Part shown: positions 6,681 through 15,171 of the stretch, in pieces
How the letters are laid out: each line of letters opens with the position of its first letter
Position numbering within the stretch: position 1 is the stretch's first letter
From: an uncultured Collinsella sp.
GTDB lineage: Bacteria; Actinomycetota; Coriobacteriia; Coriobacteriales; Coriobacteriaceae
NCBI GenBank assembly: GCA_902464495.1
Contig: CABQJK010000033.1
Coordinates: forward strand, 1 to 20,192
Length of the DNA stretch: 20,192 nt
Reading direction: 5' to 3'
Made by a program: the position numbers and the translations under genes
Notes under the pieces: model-generated
What the model was told of the DNA's origin: nothing
Databases searched by the model: none
What the model saw: only the letters and a program-made list of their open reading frames with translations

Positions 6681-7607
6681 ATGAACAACATCGTACTTGC
6701 CGTTCTGCAGGGCGTGGTCGTCATGGCCGTCGCGCCGTTCTTCTCCGGTCTCGGCCGCGTGATTCGCGCCAAGATGCACAACCGTCGCGGCCCCAGCATC
6801 ATGCAGGACTACCGCGACCTGGCCAAGCTCTTTGCGCGCCCCGAGTCCCAGAGCGAGGACGCGAGCTTTGCGCTGCGCATTATGCCGCCGCTGTTCTTTG
6901 CCGTCGCCTTTATGCTTGCGATGGGCTTGCCGCTCTTTACGGCACAAAGCCCCATCCCGGTCTTTGGTGACGCCATCACCATCATGTACAGCCTGGCGCT
7001 CGCCCGCTTCTTCTTCGCCCTCTGCGGTGTGGATTCGTCCAACGCCTACGCCGGTATCGGCGGCGTTCGAGAGCTGCTCATGAGCGTGCTCATCGAGCCG
7101 TCCATGCTGCTGGCGCTGTTTGCCGCCGCCCTGGTGTGCGGCTCCACCGACATCGCCACCATGGGCCAGCACATCATGACGGGCGCCATCGACGCGCCGG
7201 TCGCCGTGATCCTCGCCGGCATCGCCTTTGCGATTGCCTGCTACATGGAGCTCGGTAAGCTGCCGTTTGATCAGGCCGAGGCCGAGCAGGAGCTTCAGGA
7301 AGGCCCGCTCGCCGAGCTTTCCGGCCCATCGCTTGCGATGGCCAAGCTTGCCATGTCCATGAAGCAGGTCCTGGTCGTCGCCTGGTTCTGCGCGATCTTC
7401 GTCCCCTGGGGCGAGCCCGCGACCGTGGGCGCCGCCGCCGTTCTGGGCGCGGTCATCTTCCTGGTGAAGTGCCTGATCGACTTTGTCGTATGCGGCGTGA
7501 TCGAGAACTCTTGCTCGCGTTCGCGTTTTAAGGTGCTTGGCAATCAGACCTGGGCCGTCGTGGGCATCGCCGTTCTGGCGTTTGTCTTCGTGGTCGTCGG
7601 CGTGTAG
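6681..7607 (+). CDS. hyfC: Hydrogenase-4 membrane subunit HyfC (NuoH/HycD family)
   Basis: 308 residues (E. coli HyfC about 315) with about eight hydrophobic segments. NuoH-like features are FFSGLGRVIRAKMHNRRGPS near the N-terminus and the cytoplasmic loop MELGKLPFDQAEAEQELQEG (about 189-208), rich in acidic residues. In complex I relatives this subunit anchors the peripheral arm to the membrane arm and passes the redox-driven signal to the pumping modules. The ribosome site AAGGAGGGGAG lies directly before the ATG. It sits in the standard hyfB-C-D order. Confidence 0.94.
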   Translation: MNNIVLAVLQGVVVMAVAPFFSGLGRVIRAKMHNRRGPSIMQDYRDLAKLFARPESQSEDASFALRIMPPLFFAVAFMLAMGLPLFTAQSPIPVFGDAITIMYSLALARFFFALCGVDSSNAYAGIGGVRELLMSVLIEPSMLLALFAAALVCGSTDIATMGQHIMTGAIDAPVAVILAGIAFAIACYMELGKLPFDQAEAEQELQEGPLAELSGPSLAMAKLAMSMKQVLVVAWFCAIFVPWGEPATVGAAAVLGAVIFLVKCLIDFVVCGVIENSCSRSRFKVLGNQTWAVVGIAVLAFVFVVVGV

Positions 7608-7622
7608 GAGAAGGGAGAAACA

Positions 7623-9080
7623 ATGTCATTTGCAGTCAGTCTGTCCCTTCTCGGCTTGGTCGCTATCGCGGCCCCGATGGTGGCCTCGGTGCTCGTCGCC
7701 CTGTTCCCCCGTCCGTACGCCAAGTGGTTCAGCGTTTTGGGTGCCGCCGTCTCGACGGTCTGCACCATCGCCCTCGCCGCGAATTTCGCCGGCGCCGGCA
7801 TGCCCGACACGCAGGTCCCCCTGATCTCGTTTGGGCAGACCCTTGTCATGGGATTCACCTTCGATCGCATGAGCACGCTGCTCGCGCCCGCCTTTGTGGG
7901 TATCGGCCTGCTTGTCGTGATCTATTCGATTCCCTATATGAGCGAGAATAACCGTGAGCATCCCGACGCACCGCGTCGTCGCTTCTACGCATACCTCGCG
8001 ACCTTCATCGGCGCCATGGCCGGCCTCGTGTACAGCTCGACCCTTTTGGGTCAGCTCGTGTTCTTTGAGATCACGGGTGCGTGCTCTTGGGGCCTCATTA
8101 GCTACTACATGTCGCCTACGGCCAAGAAGGCCGGCATGAAGGCCCTGATCATCACGCATATCGGTGCGCTCGGCCTGTATCTGGGCGCCGCCATCGTGTT
8201 TGCCCACACCGGCACCTTCGCCATTACCGCGATTGCCGGCCTCGACGCCAAGCTCAAGGCTATCGTCCTTTTGCTCGTGCTGTTTGCGGCCTGGGCCAAG
8301 TCCGCACAGGTTCCCATGTACATGTGGCTGCCTTCGGCCATGGAGGCGCCGACGCCTGTTTCGGCCTACCTGCATGGCGCCTCGATGGTTAAGGTCGGCG
8401 TGTGCGTGTTCGCGCGTGCACTCGTCTCTGCCGGCGAGGTTCCCGAGATCGTGGGCTGGGTCGCCATTATCGACGCCATGGTCACGATGCTCTTTGGTTT
8501 CCTTATGTACCTGCCGCAAAAGGACATGAAGCGTCTGCTGGCTTTCTCCACGATCGCCCAGCTCTCCTATGTGTTCTTTGGTCTGGGCCTTTCGGTCTTT
8601 GGCAGCCAGCTGGCCTTTGATGGCGCCGTCTGCCACATCTTTAACCACGCCTTCGCCAAGACCCTGTTCTTCCTGATCGCTGGTTCGTTCTCCTTTACGC
8701 TCGGCACGCGTATGCTGCCCAAGCTTCGCGGCATCGTAAAGAAGTACCCGATCTCGGGCGTGGGCTTTGGTGTCGCGGCACTCGCCATTGCCGGCGTGCC
8801 GCCCATGAACACGTTCTTCTCGAAGTTCCAGATCATCGCCGGCGGCTTTTCTGTGGGTGCCGGCAACGTCGCGATTCTGGTACTCGTGTGCATCATGGTT
8901 GCCGAGACCGTCGCCACCTTTGCCTGGTTCCTTAAGTGGATGGGCTATTGCCTGCCCGGCGAGCCGAGCGAAGAGGTCGCTGCGGGAGCCCCGCTTCCCC
9001 GCGCGATGGCGTTCGTGTTCATCGTGCTCATCATCATGGTCATCGTCAGCGGCCCGCTTTCGGCCAGCTGGATCGGTTAG
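7623..9080 (+). CDS. hyfD: Hydrogenase-4 membrane subunit HyfD (antiporter-like)
   Basis: 485 residues (E. coli HyfD about 479). It carries the full antiporter signature: E149 in FFEITGACSWGLISYY, K226 in AWAKSAQVPMYMWLPSAMEA, PTPVSAYLHGASMVKVG with K257, and K346 in NHAFAKTLFF. HyfD is absent from the simpler Hyc (FHL-1) complex, so its presence marks this as a Hyf/FHL-2 type enzyme with an enlarged membrane arm. GGAGAAGGGAG precedes the ATG, which is 15 nt after hyfC. Confidence 0.94.
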   Translation: MSFAVSLSLLGLVAIAAPMVASVLVALFPRPYAKWFSVLGAAVSTVCTIALAANFAGAGMPDTQVPLISFGQTLVMGFTFDRMSTLLAPAFVGIGLLVVIYSIPYMSENNREHPDAPRRRFYAYLATFIGAMAGLVYSSTLLGQLVFFEITGACSWGLISYYMSPTAKKAGMKALIITHIGALGLYLGAAIVFAHTGTFAITAIAGLDAKLKAIVLLLVLFAAWAKSAQVPMYMWLPSAMEAPTPVSAYLHGASMVKVGVCVFARALVSAGEVPEIVGWVAIIDAMVTMLFGFLMYLPQKDMKRLLAFSTIAQLSYVFFGLGLSVFGSQLAFDGAVCHIFNHAFAKTLFFLIAGSFSFTLGTRMLPKLRGIVKKYPISGVGFGVAALAIAGVPPMNTFFSKFQIIAGGFSVGAGNVAILVLVCIMVAETVATFAWFLKWMGYCLPGEPSEEVAAGAPLPRAMAFVFIVLIIMVIVSGPLSASWIG

Positions 9081-9093
9081 GAGGTAGAACGAC

Positions 9094-9747
9094 ATGGGTT
9101 ATTCGATCGTCAACATCCTTGGCGGCCTTCTGATCGTCACGTCCACCATGGTGGTCGTCTCAAAGAACATCAAGCACGCCATTCGCTGGTATGCGGTGCA
9201 GTCGCTGGTGCTCGTGGGACTGCTCGCTACGCTCGGTGCCACTACCGGTGCGCAGGAGCTGCTTATGTGGGCCGGATCTGCCTTTATCACCAAGGTCGTC
9301 CTGGTTCCCTATATCCTCAACCGTGCGTACAAGAAGATGGGCGAGCCGAGCGACGCATCGCTCAAGGCCGGCCTTAAGCCCGCGTGGGCCATCTGCATCA
9401 TCGCCGTCGAGGTCGCGATTTGCTTTGCCGTCGTGACGCAGATCAGCCTGCCCACGGCCGAGGTCGCTACGCCTGCGCTCGCTATTAGCTTCGCTCACTT
9501 CTTTGTGGGCCTCACCTGCATCATCTCGCAGCGCAACATCATGAAGCAGATCTTTGGATACTGCCTTATGGAAAACGGCAGCCACGTGACGCTCGCGCTT
9601 TTGGCCCCCACCGCTCCCGAGATCATCGAGATCGGTATTGCCACCGACGCCATCTTTGCCGTCATCATCATGTCCATCGTCGTGCGTCGCATTTGGGACG
9701 ACTCCCACTCGCTCGATGCGCGCGACCTGTCCGAGCTGAGGGGGTAG
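9094..9747 (+). CDS. hyfE: Hydrogenase-4 membrane subunit HyfE (NuoK-containing family)
   Basis: 217 residues (E. coli HyfE about 216), with about seven hydrophobic segments. The region SAFITKVVLVPYILNRAYKKMGE resembles HyfE/MbhG-type subunits, and the C-terminal part with ISQRNIMKQIFGYCLMENG recalls NuoK-like proteins. It probably bridges HyfC and the antiporter-like subunits in the membrane arm. AGGAGGT immediately follows the hyfD stop and lies 8 nt before the ATG. Its end carries the ribosome site of hyfF. Confidence 0.92.
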   Translation: MGYSIVNILGGLLIVTSTMVVVSKNIKHAIRWYAVQSLVLVGLLATLGATTGAQELLMWAGSAFITKVVLVPYILNRAYKKMGEPSDASLKAGLKPAWAICIIAVEVAICFAVVTQISLPTAEVATPALAISFAHFFVGLTCIISQRNIMKQIFGYCLMENGSHVTLALLAPTAPEIIEIGIATDAIFAVIIMSIVVRRIWDDSHSLDARDLSELRG

Positions 9748-9750
9748 TCC

Positions 9751-11310
9751 ATGGAAACGTTGATTCTCGCCCTGCTCGCGACTCCTTTGGTGTTCTCGCT
9801 GGTCATGGCGTTTTTGCCCAAGAACACGTCCTATAACGTGTTTGCCGGTCTCAACCTGGTCTCCGTCGCAGCCGTCCTGGTGCTGTCGATAATGACGGCC
9901 GGTGACGTCCTTTCGAGCGGCGAAACCGCGAGCGCTCTTGGCCTGTGGTTCCACCTCGATTCGCTGGGCGCCATCTTTGTGCTGCTCATCGGCTTTATCG
10001 GTTTTCTTACGGGGCTGTTCTCGCTGCCCTATGTAAAGGCCGATATCGAGGAGGGCTCCATGCCCGCCGAGCGCGCCAAGCAGTATTTTGCGCTGTTTAG
10101 CCTGTTTGTGTTCACCATGCTGCTCGCGTGCCTGTCCAACAACATGATCCTCACGTGGGCCGCCGTGGAGGCAACCACGCTTTCCACCGTGTTCCTCGTG
10201 GGTATCTACAAGAACAAGACGGCCCTCGAGGCTTCTTGGAAGTATGCGATGGTCTGCACCGCCGGCGTGGCCTTTGGCCTGTTCGGTACGCTGCTGATCT
10301 ACGCCAACGCCGCCGACGTGATTCCCAACGCCCACGAGGCCGCATTCCTGTCGTGCGTGCTGCCGTATGCCGACCAGTTCGACCCGACGCTCATGCGCCT
10401 CGCCTTTGCGTTTGTCGTGATTGGCTTTGGCACCAAGGCCGGCCTGTTCCCCATGCACACTTGGCTGCCCGATGCCCACTCCCAGGCCCCGAGCCCTGTC
10501 TCGGCCCTGCTCTCGGGCGTGCTGCTTAAGTGCGCCATGCTTGTGATCATGCGCTTTTACGGCTTTACCATCCAGGCCGTGGGCGCCGAGTATCCGCAAC
10601 TTTTGCTGCTGATCGTCGGCACGCTGTCCATTTTGGTGGCGGCACTCTCGATGTTTCGCCAGGACGACCTCAAGCGCCGCTTTGCGTACTCGTCTGTGGA
10701 GAACGTGGGCGTTATCGCCCTGTGCCTGGGTATCGGTGGCCCGCTGGGTGTCGCCGCGGCCCTGCTGCACTGCGTGTTCCACGGCTTTACCAAGACGCTT
10801 GCCTTCTGCGTGTCCGGCAACATCCAGCACGCCTTTGGCACGCGTAGCCTGGCCAAGATCCAGGGCGTCGTCGAGGTTGCACCCGCAACCGCCGCGCTCG
10901 CCATCCTGGCGCTGCTCGGCCTTGCCGCCTTCCCGCCCTTTGGCATGTTTATCTCCGAGTTCTTGACTTTTGTCGCCGGTGTTACCGCCGGCCCCATGTG
11001 GCTGGTCGTCGTGGTCGCCCTCGGTCTTACCGTGGCCATCTCCGCGCTCACCCGTATCGCGCTCAAGTCGGTATTCGGCCATGCGCCCCAGGGCATGGGC
11101 AAGCATGAGGCCCCGGCGCTCATGCTTATCCCCGAAATCGTCCTGGCTGTCATGATCTTGTGGTTTGGCATCGCCACCCCGCTGCCCCTCGTGCACGGTG
11201 TGGAGACTGCGACCGGCATCGTGCTCGAGCAGAGCACCGAGGAACTTCACGCGACGCCGATGTACCGCGCTGTGTTCGGTACCGAGACCGCTCAGAGCGA
11301 GGTGGAGTAA
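9751..11310 (+). CDS. hyfF: Hydrogenase-4 membrane subunit HyfF (antiporter-like, NuoN/NuoM family)
   Basis: 519 residues (E. coli HyfF about 526). Key channel residues are present: E140 in TWAAVEATTLSTVFLV, K229 in GFGTKAGLFPMHTWLPDAHS, K260 in GVLLKCAM and K348 in FHGFTKTLAF. It is the third antiporter-like subunit in this operon, matching the three modules NuoL, NuoM and NuoN of complex I. It starts 3 nt after hyfE, with GAGGGGG inside the hyfE end as ribosome site, and ends 3 nt before hyfG. Confidence 0.94.
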   Translation: METLILALLATPLVFSLVMAFLPKNTSYNVFAGLNLVSVAAVLVLSIMTAGDVLSSGETASALGLWFHLDSLGAIFVLLIGFIGFLTGLFSLPYVKADIEEGSMPAERAKQYFALFSLFVFTMLLACLSNNMILTWAAVEATTLSTVFLVGIYKNKTALEASWKYAMVCTAGVAFGLFGTLLIYANAADVIPNAHEAAFLSCVLPYADQFDPTLMRLAFAFVVIGFGTKAGLFPMHTWLPDAHSQAPSPVSALLSGVLLKCAMLVIMRFYGFTIQAVGAEYPQLLLLIVGTLSILVAALSMFRQDDLKRRFAYSSVENVGVIALCLGIGGPLGVAAALLHCVFHGFTKTLAFCVSGNIQHAFGTRSLAKIQGVVEVAPATAALAILALLGLAAFPPFGMFISEFLTFVAGVTAGPMWLVVVVALGLTVAISALTRIALKSVFGHAPQGMGKHEAPALMLIPEIVLAVMILWFGIATPLPLVHGVETATGIVLEQSTEELHATPMYRAVFGTETAQSEVE

Positions 11311-11313
11311 CGA

Positions 11314-13086
11314 ATGATTGAAACTGAGAACAAGGTGTATGCCCGTCGCTGCGAGAGCCATGTCGAGGCCCTGCGCCGCGCCGTTCCGGGCTGCATCGAG
11401 AAGGTCGAGTGGCAGTGCGAGGACCAGCTGACGATCACCGTCAAGCAGGACAAGCTGCCCGAGGCCGTCCACTACCTGTATTACGAGCGTTACGGCTGGA
11501 TTCCCGTGATCATCGGCAACGACGAGCGCAGTCTGTGCGGTCGCTACGCCGTGTACTACGTCATCTCCATGGAGGGGGAGGACCCCGGCTGGGTGACCGT
11601 GCGCACCGAGGTCGATCCCGCCAAGATGACGTTCCCGTCCGTGACGCCGTTCGTCCCCGCCTGCGTGTGGGGCGAGCGCGAGCTTCGCGACATGTTTGGT
11701 CTGATTCCCGAGGGTCTGCCCGATCGTCGCCGCCTGGTGCTGCCCGACGATTGGCCCAGCGGCCTGTATCCGCTGCGCAAGGACTCCATGGACTACCGTT
11801 TCCGTCCCGCTCCCGCGAGCGACATGGAAAACTACGAGTTCTTGGCCGATACCAAGGGCAAGGAGACCACGCTCGTCCCCATGGGCCCGCTGCACATTAC
11901 CTCCGACGAGCCCGGCCACTTCCGCCTGTTCGTTGAGGGCGAGACGATCGTCGACGCCGACTACCGTCTGTTCTACGTGCACCGCGGCATGGAGAAGGTC
12001 GCCGAGACGCGCCTGAACTATGACGCCGTGACGTTCCTCGCCGACCGCATCTGCGGCATCTGCGGCTGCGCCCACTCGGTGGCCTATGCCGAGGCCGTCG
12101 AGCGCGCCCAGGGCATTCATGTTCCGCCGCGCGCCCAATACATCCGCGCCATCATGCTCGAGGTCGAGCGTCTGCACTCGCATCTGCTCAATATTGGCCT
12201 CGCATCGCACTACACGGGCTTCGACTCCGGCTTCCAGCAGTTCTTCCGCGTCCGCGAGAAGTCCATGGACCTGGCCGAGAAGCTCTCCGGTCACCGCAAG
12301 ACCTACGGTCTCAATGTGATCGGTGGCGTGCGTCGCGATATCCTGGCCGAGCAGAAGCTTTCCACGCTCACGACCATCCACCAGCTGCGCTCCGAGGTCA
12401 CCGAGCTCGTCGACGTCTTGCTCTCCACGCCCAACTTTATTGAGCGTACGAGTGGCATCGGCATCTTGGATCGCAAGATCGCACGCGACTTCTCGCCGGT
12501 TGGCCCGCTCATGCGTGGCTCGGGTTATGCCCGCGACGTGCGCTTTGACCATCCCTTCGACGGCTACGCCGATCCGGACATCCAAAAGATGCATGCCGCC
12601 ACGGCCGACACCTGCGATGCCTTCGGCCGTACCGCCGTCCGCATTCAGGAGGTCTACGATTCGATCGACATGATCGAGACCATGCTCGAGAACTGCCCGT
12701 CGGGCCCCATCCTCACCACGGATTGGGAGTACACCCCGCACAAGTACGCCATTGGTGCCACCGAGGCGCCGCGCGGCGAGGACGTACACTGGGCCATGCT
12801 CGGCAACAACCAGAAGTGCTACCGCTGGCGCGCCAAGGCAGCTACGTACAGCAACTGGCCGGTCCTGCGCTACATGTTCCGCGGCAACACCGTGGGCGAT
12901 GCGGCGCTGATCGTCGGCTCGCTCGACCCGTGCTACTCCTGCACCGACCGCGTGACGGTGACCGACGTCGCCGCCAAGCGCGACCATGTGCTCGACAAGG
13001 AGCAGTTCGAGAACGTCTGGCGCGACAAGTCGCCGCTTGCGGGCGAGGGCACCATGGCCGCTCCGCTCGATGAGGAGGCGCTCTAA
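11314..13086 (+). CDS. hyfG: Hydrogenase-4 large (Ni-Fe catalytic) subunit HyfG
   Basis: 590 residues (E. coli HyfG about 555). Residues 1 to about 170 form a NuoC-like 30-kDa domain (VWGERELRDMFGLIPEG is its typical end motif). The rest is the NuoD-like [NiFe] catalytic domain. The N-terminal Ni-binding motif is RICGIC (C247, C250). The C-terminal motif is DPCYSC (C540, C543), followed by TDR. A 44-residue tail after R546 should be removed by HycI once nickel is inserted; E. coli HycE is cut after the matching Arg537. The residue after the cut is Val here, where HycE has Met. The catalytic site reduces protons to H2. The ATG at 11314 follows GAGGTGGAG in the hyfF end. It forms the peripheral arm with HyfH and HyfI. 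Confidence 0.97.
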   Translation: MIETENKVYARRCESHVEALRRAVPGCIEKVEWQCEDQLTITVKQDKLPEAVHYLYYERYGWIPVIIGNDERSLCGRYAVYYVISMEGEDPGWVTVRTEVDPAKMTFPSVTPFVPACVWGERELRDMFGLIPEGLPDRRRLVLPDDWPSGLYPLRKDSMDYRFRPAPASDMENYEFLADTKGKETTLVPMGPLHITSDEPGHFRLFVEGETIVDADYRLFYVHRGMEKVAETRLNYDAVTFLADRICGICGCAHSVAYAEAVERAQGIHVPPRAQYIRAIMLEVERLHSHLLNIGLASHYTGFDSGFQQFFRVREKSMDLAEKLSGHRKTYGLNVIGGVRRDILAEQKLSTLTTIHQLRSEVTELVDVLLSTPNFIERTSGIGILDRKIARDFSPVGPLMRGSGYARDVRFDHPFDGYADPDIQKMHAATADTCDAFGRTAVRIQEVYDSIDMIETMLENCPSGPILTTDWEYTPHKYAIGATEAPRGEDVHWAMLGNNQKCYRWRAKAATYSNWPVLRYMFRGNTVGDAALIVGSLDPCYSCTDRVTVTDVAAKRDHVLDKEQFENVWRDKSPLAGEGTMAAPLDEEAL

Positions 13087-13087
13087 T

Positions 13088-13804
13088 ATGCTGAAGCTTT
13101 GGAAGGTCAACGCCAAGGCCGGCGACGCGACGGTCAAGTACCCGTTTGCGCCGTTTCCCACCAACAAGGACATGCGCGGCAAGCCCGAGCACAACGCGGA
13201 GCTCTGCATCGCCTGCGGTGCCTGCGGCGTGGCGTGCCCGGCCGATGCCATTCGCATGGACACCGACCTTGCGGCCGATACCATCACCTGGTCGATCGAC
13301 TACGGTCGCTGCATCTTTTGCGGCCGCTGCGAGGAAGCCTGCCCCATGGAGGCCATCAAGCTCACCGAGGAGTTTGAGCTGGCCGTCATGAGCAAGGACG
13401 ACCTCACCAGCAAGAGCGTCTACACGCTCGAGCACTGCTCGCGCTGCGGCAAGCCGTTTGCCCCGCACAAGGAGATCGACTACGCCAAGCGCCTGCTGCA
13501 AAAGGCCGGCGGCATGGAGGCTATCCAGGCCGCCCGTACCGTCGGTATGTGCCAGGAGTGCAAGCGCGAGCTCGACGCCCTGCGCGCCGCCTCGGCCGTC
13601 AAGACCGGCAACGCGCGCGGCATGGCTGCCAACGAGACGCTTGCGTCCGGCGAGCCCCAGGGCCCCGGCATGGAGTATCTGGGCGGCCACGGCGTGAACC
13701 CGGAGTATATCGACCGCGAGCTCAACCCCGATGCGCCCGAGATTCCCGCCGGTCCTGCGCCGGTCGAGGGCATCATCATGGATTTTGATACGAAGGAGGA
13801 GTAA
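13088..13804 (+). CDS. hyfH: Hydrogenase-4 iron-sulfur subunit HyfH (NuoI-like) with long C-terminal tail
   Basis: 238 residues. Two 4Fe-4S motifs are present, C40/43/46/50 and C75/78/81/85, as in NuoI and HycF. Two more CxxC pairs follow, C117/C120 (HCSRCGKPFAP) and C155/C158 (MCQECKRE), which may hold a metal and also occur in HycF-type proteins. The usual length is about 180, so about 55 residues are extra. They form a Pro/Gly/acidic tail ending EGIIMDFDTKEE with no cysteine. It relays electrons toward HyfI. The ATG at 13088 is 1 nt after the hyfG stop, and GAGGAGG lies in the hyfG end. A longer in-frame upstream opening is rejected because it lies wholly inside hyfG. Confidence 0.93.
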   Translation: MLKLWKVNAKAGDATVKYPFAPFPTNKDMRGKPEHNAELCIACGACGVACPADAIRMDTDLAADTITWSIDYGRCIFCGRCEEACPMEAIKLTEEFELAVMSKDDLTSKSVYTLEHCSRCGKPFAPHKEIDYAKRLLQKAGGMEAIQAARTVGMCQECKRELDALRAASAVKTGNARGMAANETLASGEPQGPGMEYLGGHGVNPEYIDRELNPDAPEIPAGPAPVEGIIMDFDTKEE

Positions 13805-13806
13805 CC

Positions 13807-14589
13807 ATGGCCGAACCCACGCTTTTGCCCGAGCGGCTCCAGTACCGCCCGACCAAGATCGAGCTCGACGAGAGCATCGAGAAGGCCAAGGCGACCCTTC
13901 TTAGGAAGATCAAGCGCTCGGTGTACGTCTACCGCGTTGACTGCGGTGGCTGCAACGGCTGCGAGATCGAGATCTTCGGTTCCATTACGCCTGTCTTTGA
14001 CGTTGAGCGTTTTGGTATTAAGGTCGTGCCGTCGCCGCGCCACGCCGATGTGCTGCTGTACACCGGTGCCGTGACGCGCGCCATGCGCATGCCGGCCCTG
14101 CGTGCCTTTGAGGCCGCACCCGATCCCAAGATCGTGGTGTCCTACGGCGCGTGCGGCTGCACCGGCGGCATCTTTTACGACAACTACTGCGTGTGGGGCG
14201 GCACGGACAAGATTTTGCCGGTCGATGTCTACATCCCCGGCTGCCCGCCCAGCCCCGCGCAGACCATCTACGGCTTTGCCATGGCGCTTGGTCTGCTGGA
14301 CCAAAAGCTCCATGCCGAGACCACGGTGGAGGCCGCCGGCGAGCAGGCCGATATCCTGCACCCCGGCGTGCCGTACAAGCTGCGTGTTGCCATTGAGCGC
14401 GAGGCTCGCGCCATGAGCGGCTACCGCTACGGCCGCGACCTGGCCAACGAGTTTATGGATACGCTCGAGGGCGCACCCAAGGGCGATATCCGCGGTGCCA
14501 TGGCGCTGCTCATCGACAAGCAGGACGATCCGCGCCGCGTCGAGGTGTACTCGGCGCTGCAGGATCTGGTGCTGGCCGGAGGTCGCTAG
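13807..14589 (+). CDS. hyfI: Hydrogenase-4 small subunit HyfI (NuoB-like)
   Basis: 260 residues (E. coli HyfI about 252). The proximal 4Fe-4S cluster ligands are visible: CGGCNGCEIE (C46, C49, C52), SYGACGCTGGIF (C116, C118) and IPGCPPSP (C146). This cluster is the last electron carrier before the Ni-Fe site of HyfG. There is no twin-arginine signal, so the catalytic site faces the cytoplasm, as in group 4 hydrogenases. AAGGAGGAG lies inside the hyfH end, and the stop is directly followed by the next gene. Confidence 0.95.
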   Translation: MAEPTLLPERLQYRPTKIELDESIEKAKATLLRKIKRSVYVYRVDCGGCNGCEIEIFGSITPVFDVERFGIKVVPSPRHADVLLYTGAVTRAMRMPALRAFEAAPDPKIVVSYGACGCTGGIFYDNYCVWGGTDKILPVDVYIPGCPPSPAQTIYGFAMALGLLDQKLHAETTVEAAGEQADILHPGVPYKLRVAIEREARAMSGYRYGRDLANEFMDTLEGAPKGDIRGAMALLIDKQDDPRRVEVYSALQDLVLAGGR

Positions 14590-15171
14590 ATGGAGCTCAC
14601 GGACCGCTCTGGTTACTTTGCGGGCCCCGGCATGCTCGGCGGCTCCTTTGGCGATGCCTCGCGCGCAAGCGACGAGGCTGCCGAGGGCGTCGCCGACCCT
14701 TGCCTGGGCCATGCGCCCGACCAGGTGGTCTTTTACGAGCTCACGCGTAAGTTTGTGGAGACCGAGGAAGACGTTCCCCAGGAGGCCTGCGACGTGCTGT
14801 ACTACACGCTCGCCGTGGGCCACCACACCGGCGTGCTCGACTGCTTTGAGCCGCGCCTGTCGGTGCCGGTGGATGTGTTCTATACGCTTATCGACGCGCT
14901 GCCGGAGGGGGAGGCCAAGACCAAGTTTGAGGCCATCCGCTCCTTTGGTGAGTGCCAGCTCGACAAGGCGGCGGTGCCGTCGCTGCTCGAGGCCTGCGAT
15001 GCGCTGCTCGACGAGCGCGGTTTTCGTGGGTCGGCCAAGGCCGGCATCTCGGTGTTCGACGACGACTTTGGCCTGCATGCCCAGCAGGTCGCGTTTCTGA
15101 TGAAGTTTCGCGATCTGGTGGAGCGCGTGCGCGATGTGTCGGGCGTGTATCTGACGGGGAGGTTGCAGTAA
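14590..15171 (+). CDS. hyfJ: HycH/HyfJ-family formate hydrogenlyase maturation protein, N-terminally extended
   Basis: 193 residues, where HycH/HyfJ proteins are about 136. The conserved core starts near residue 45 (QVVFYELTRKFVE) and includes EACDVLYYTLAVGHHTGVLDCFE (about 65-87), which matches HycH closely. HycH is needed for maturation of the large subunit in E. coli, but its chemistry is not known. Residues 1-44 (Gly/Ala/Asp rich) are an added segment without a recognised motif. The ATG follows the hyfI stop with no gap, with GGAGGT in the hyfI end. It overlaps hycI by 1 nt (TAATG), so maturation factor and protease are coupled. It could equally be named hycH. Confidence 0.85.
   Translation: MELTDRSGYFAGPGMLGGSFGDASRASDEAAEGVADPCLGHAPDQVVFYELTRKFVETEEDVPQEACDVLYYTLAVGHHTGVLDCFEPRLSVPVDVFYTLIDALPEGEAKTKFEAIRSFGECQLDKAAVPSLLEACDALLDERGFRGSAKAGISVFDDDFGLHAQQVAFLMKFRDLVERVRDVSGVYLTGRLQ

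Noticed and set aside
9160..13287. A 1375-codon open frame on the minus strand, and similar long minus-strand frames at 4599-7172, 7626-9095 and 2210-3952
   Set aside because: They lie antisense to well-recognised hyf and fdhF genes, have low-complexity His/Gly/Arg-rich translations and arise from the strong GC bias at third codon positions.
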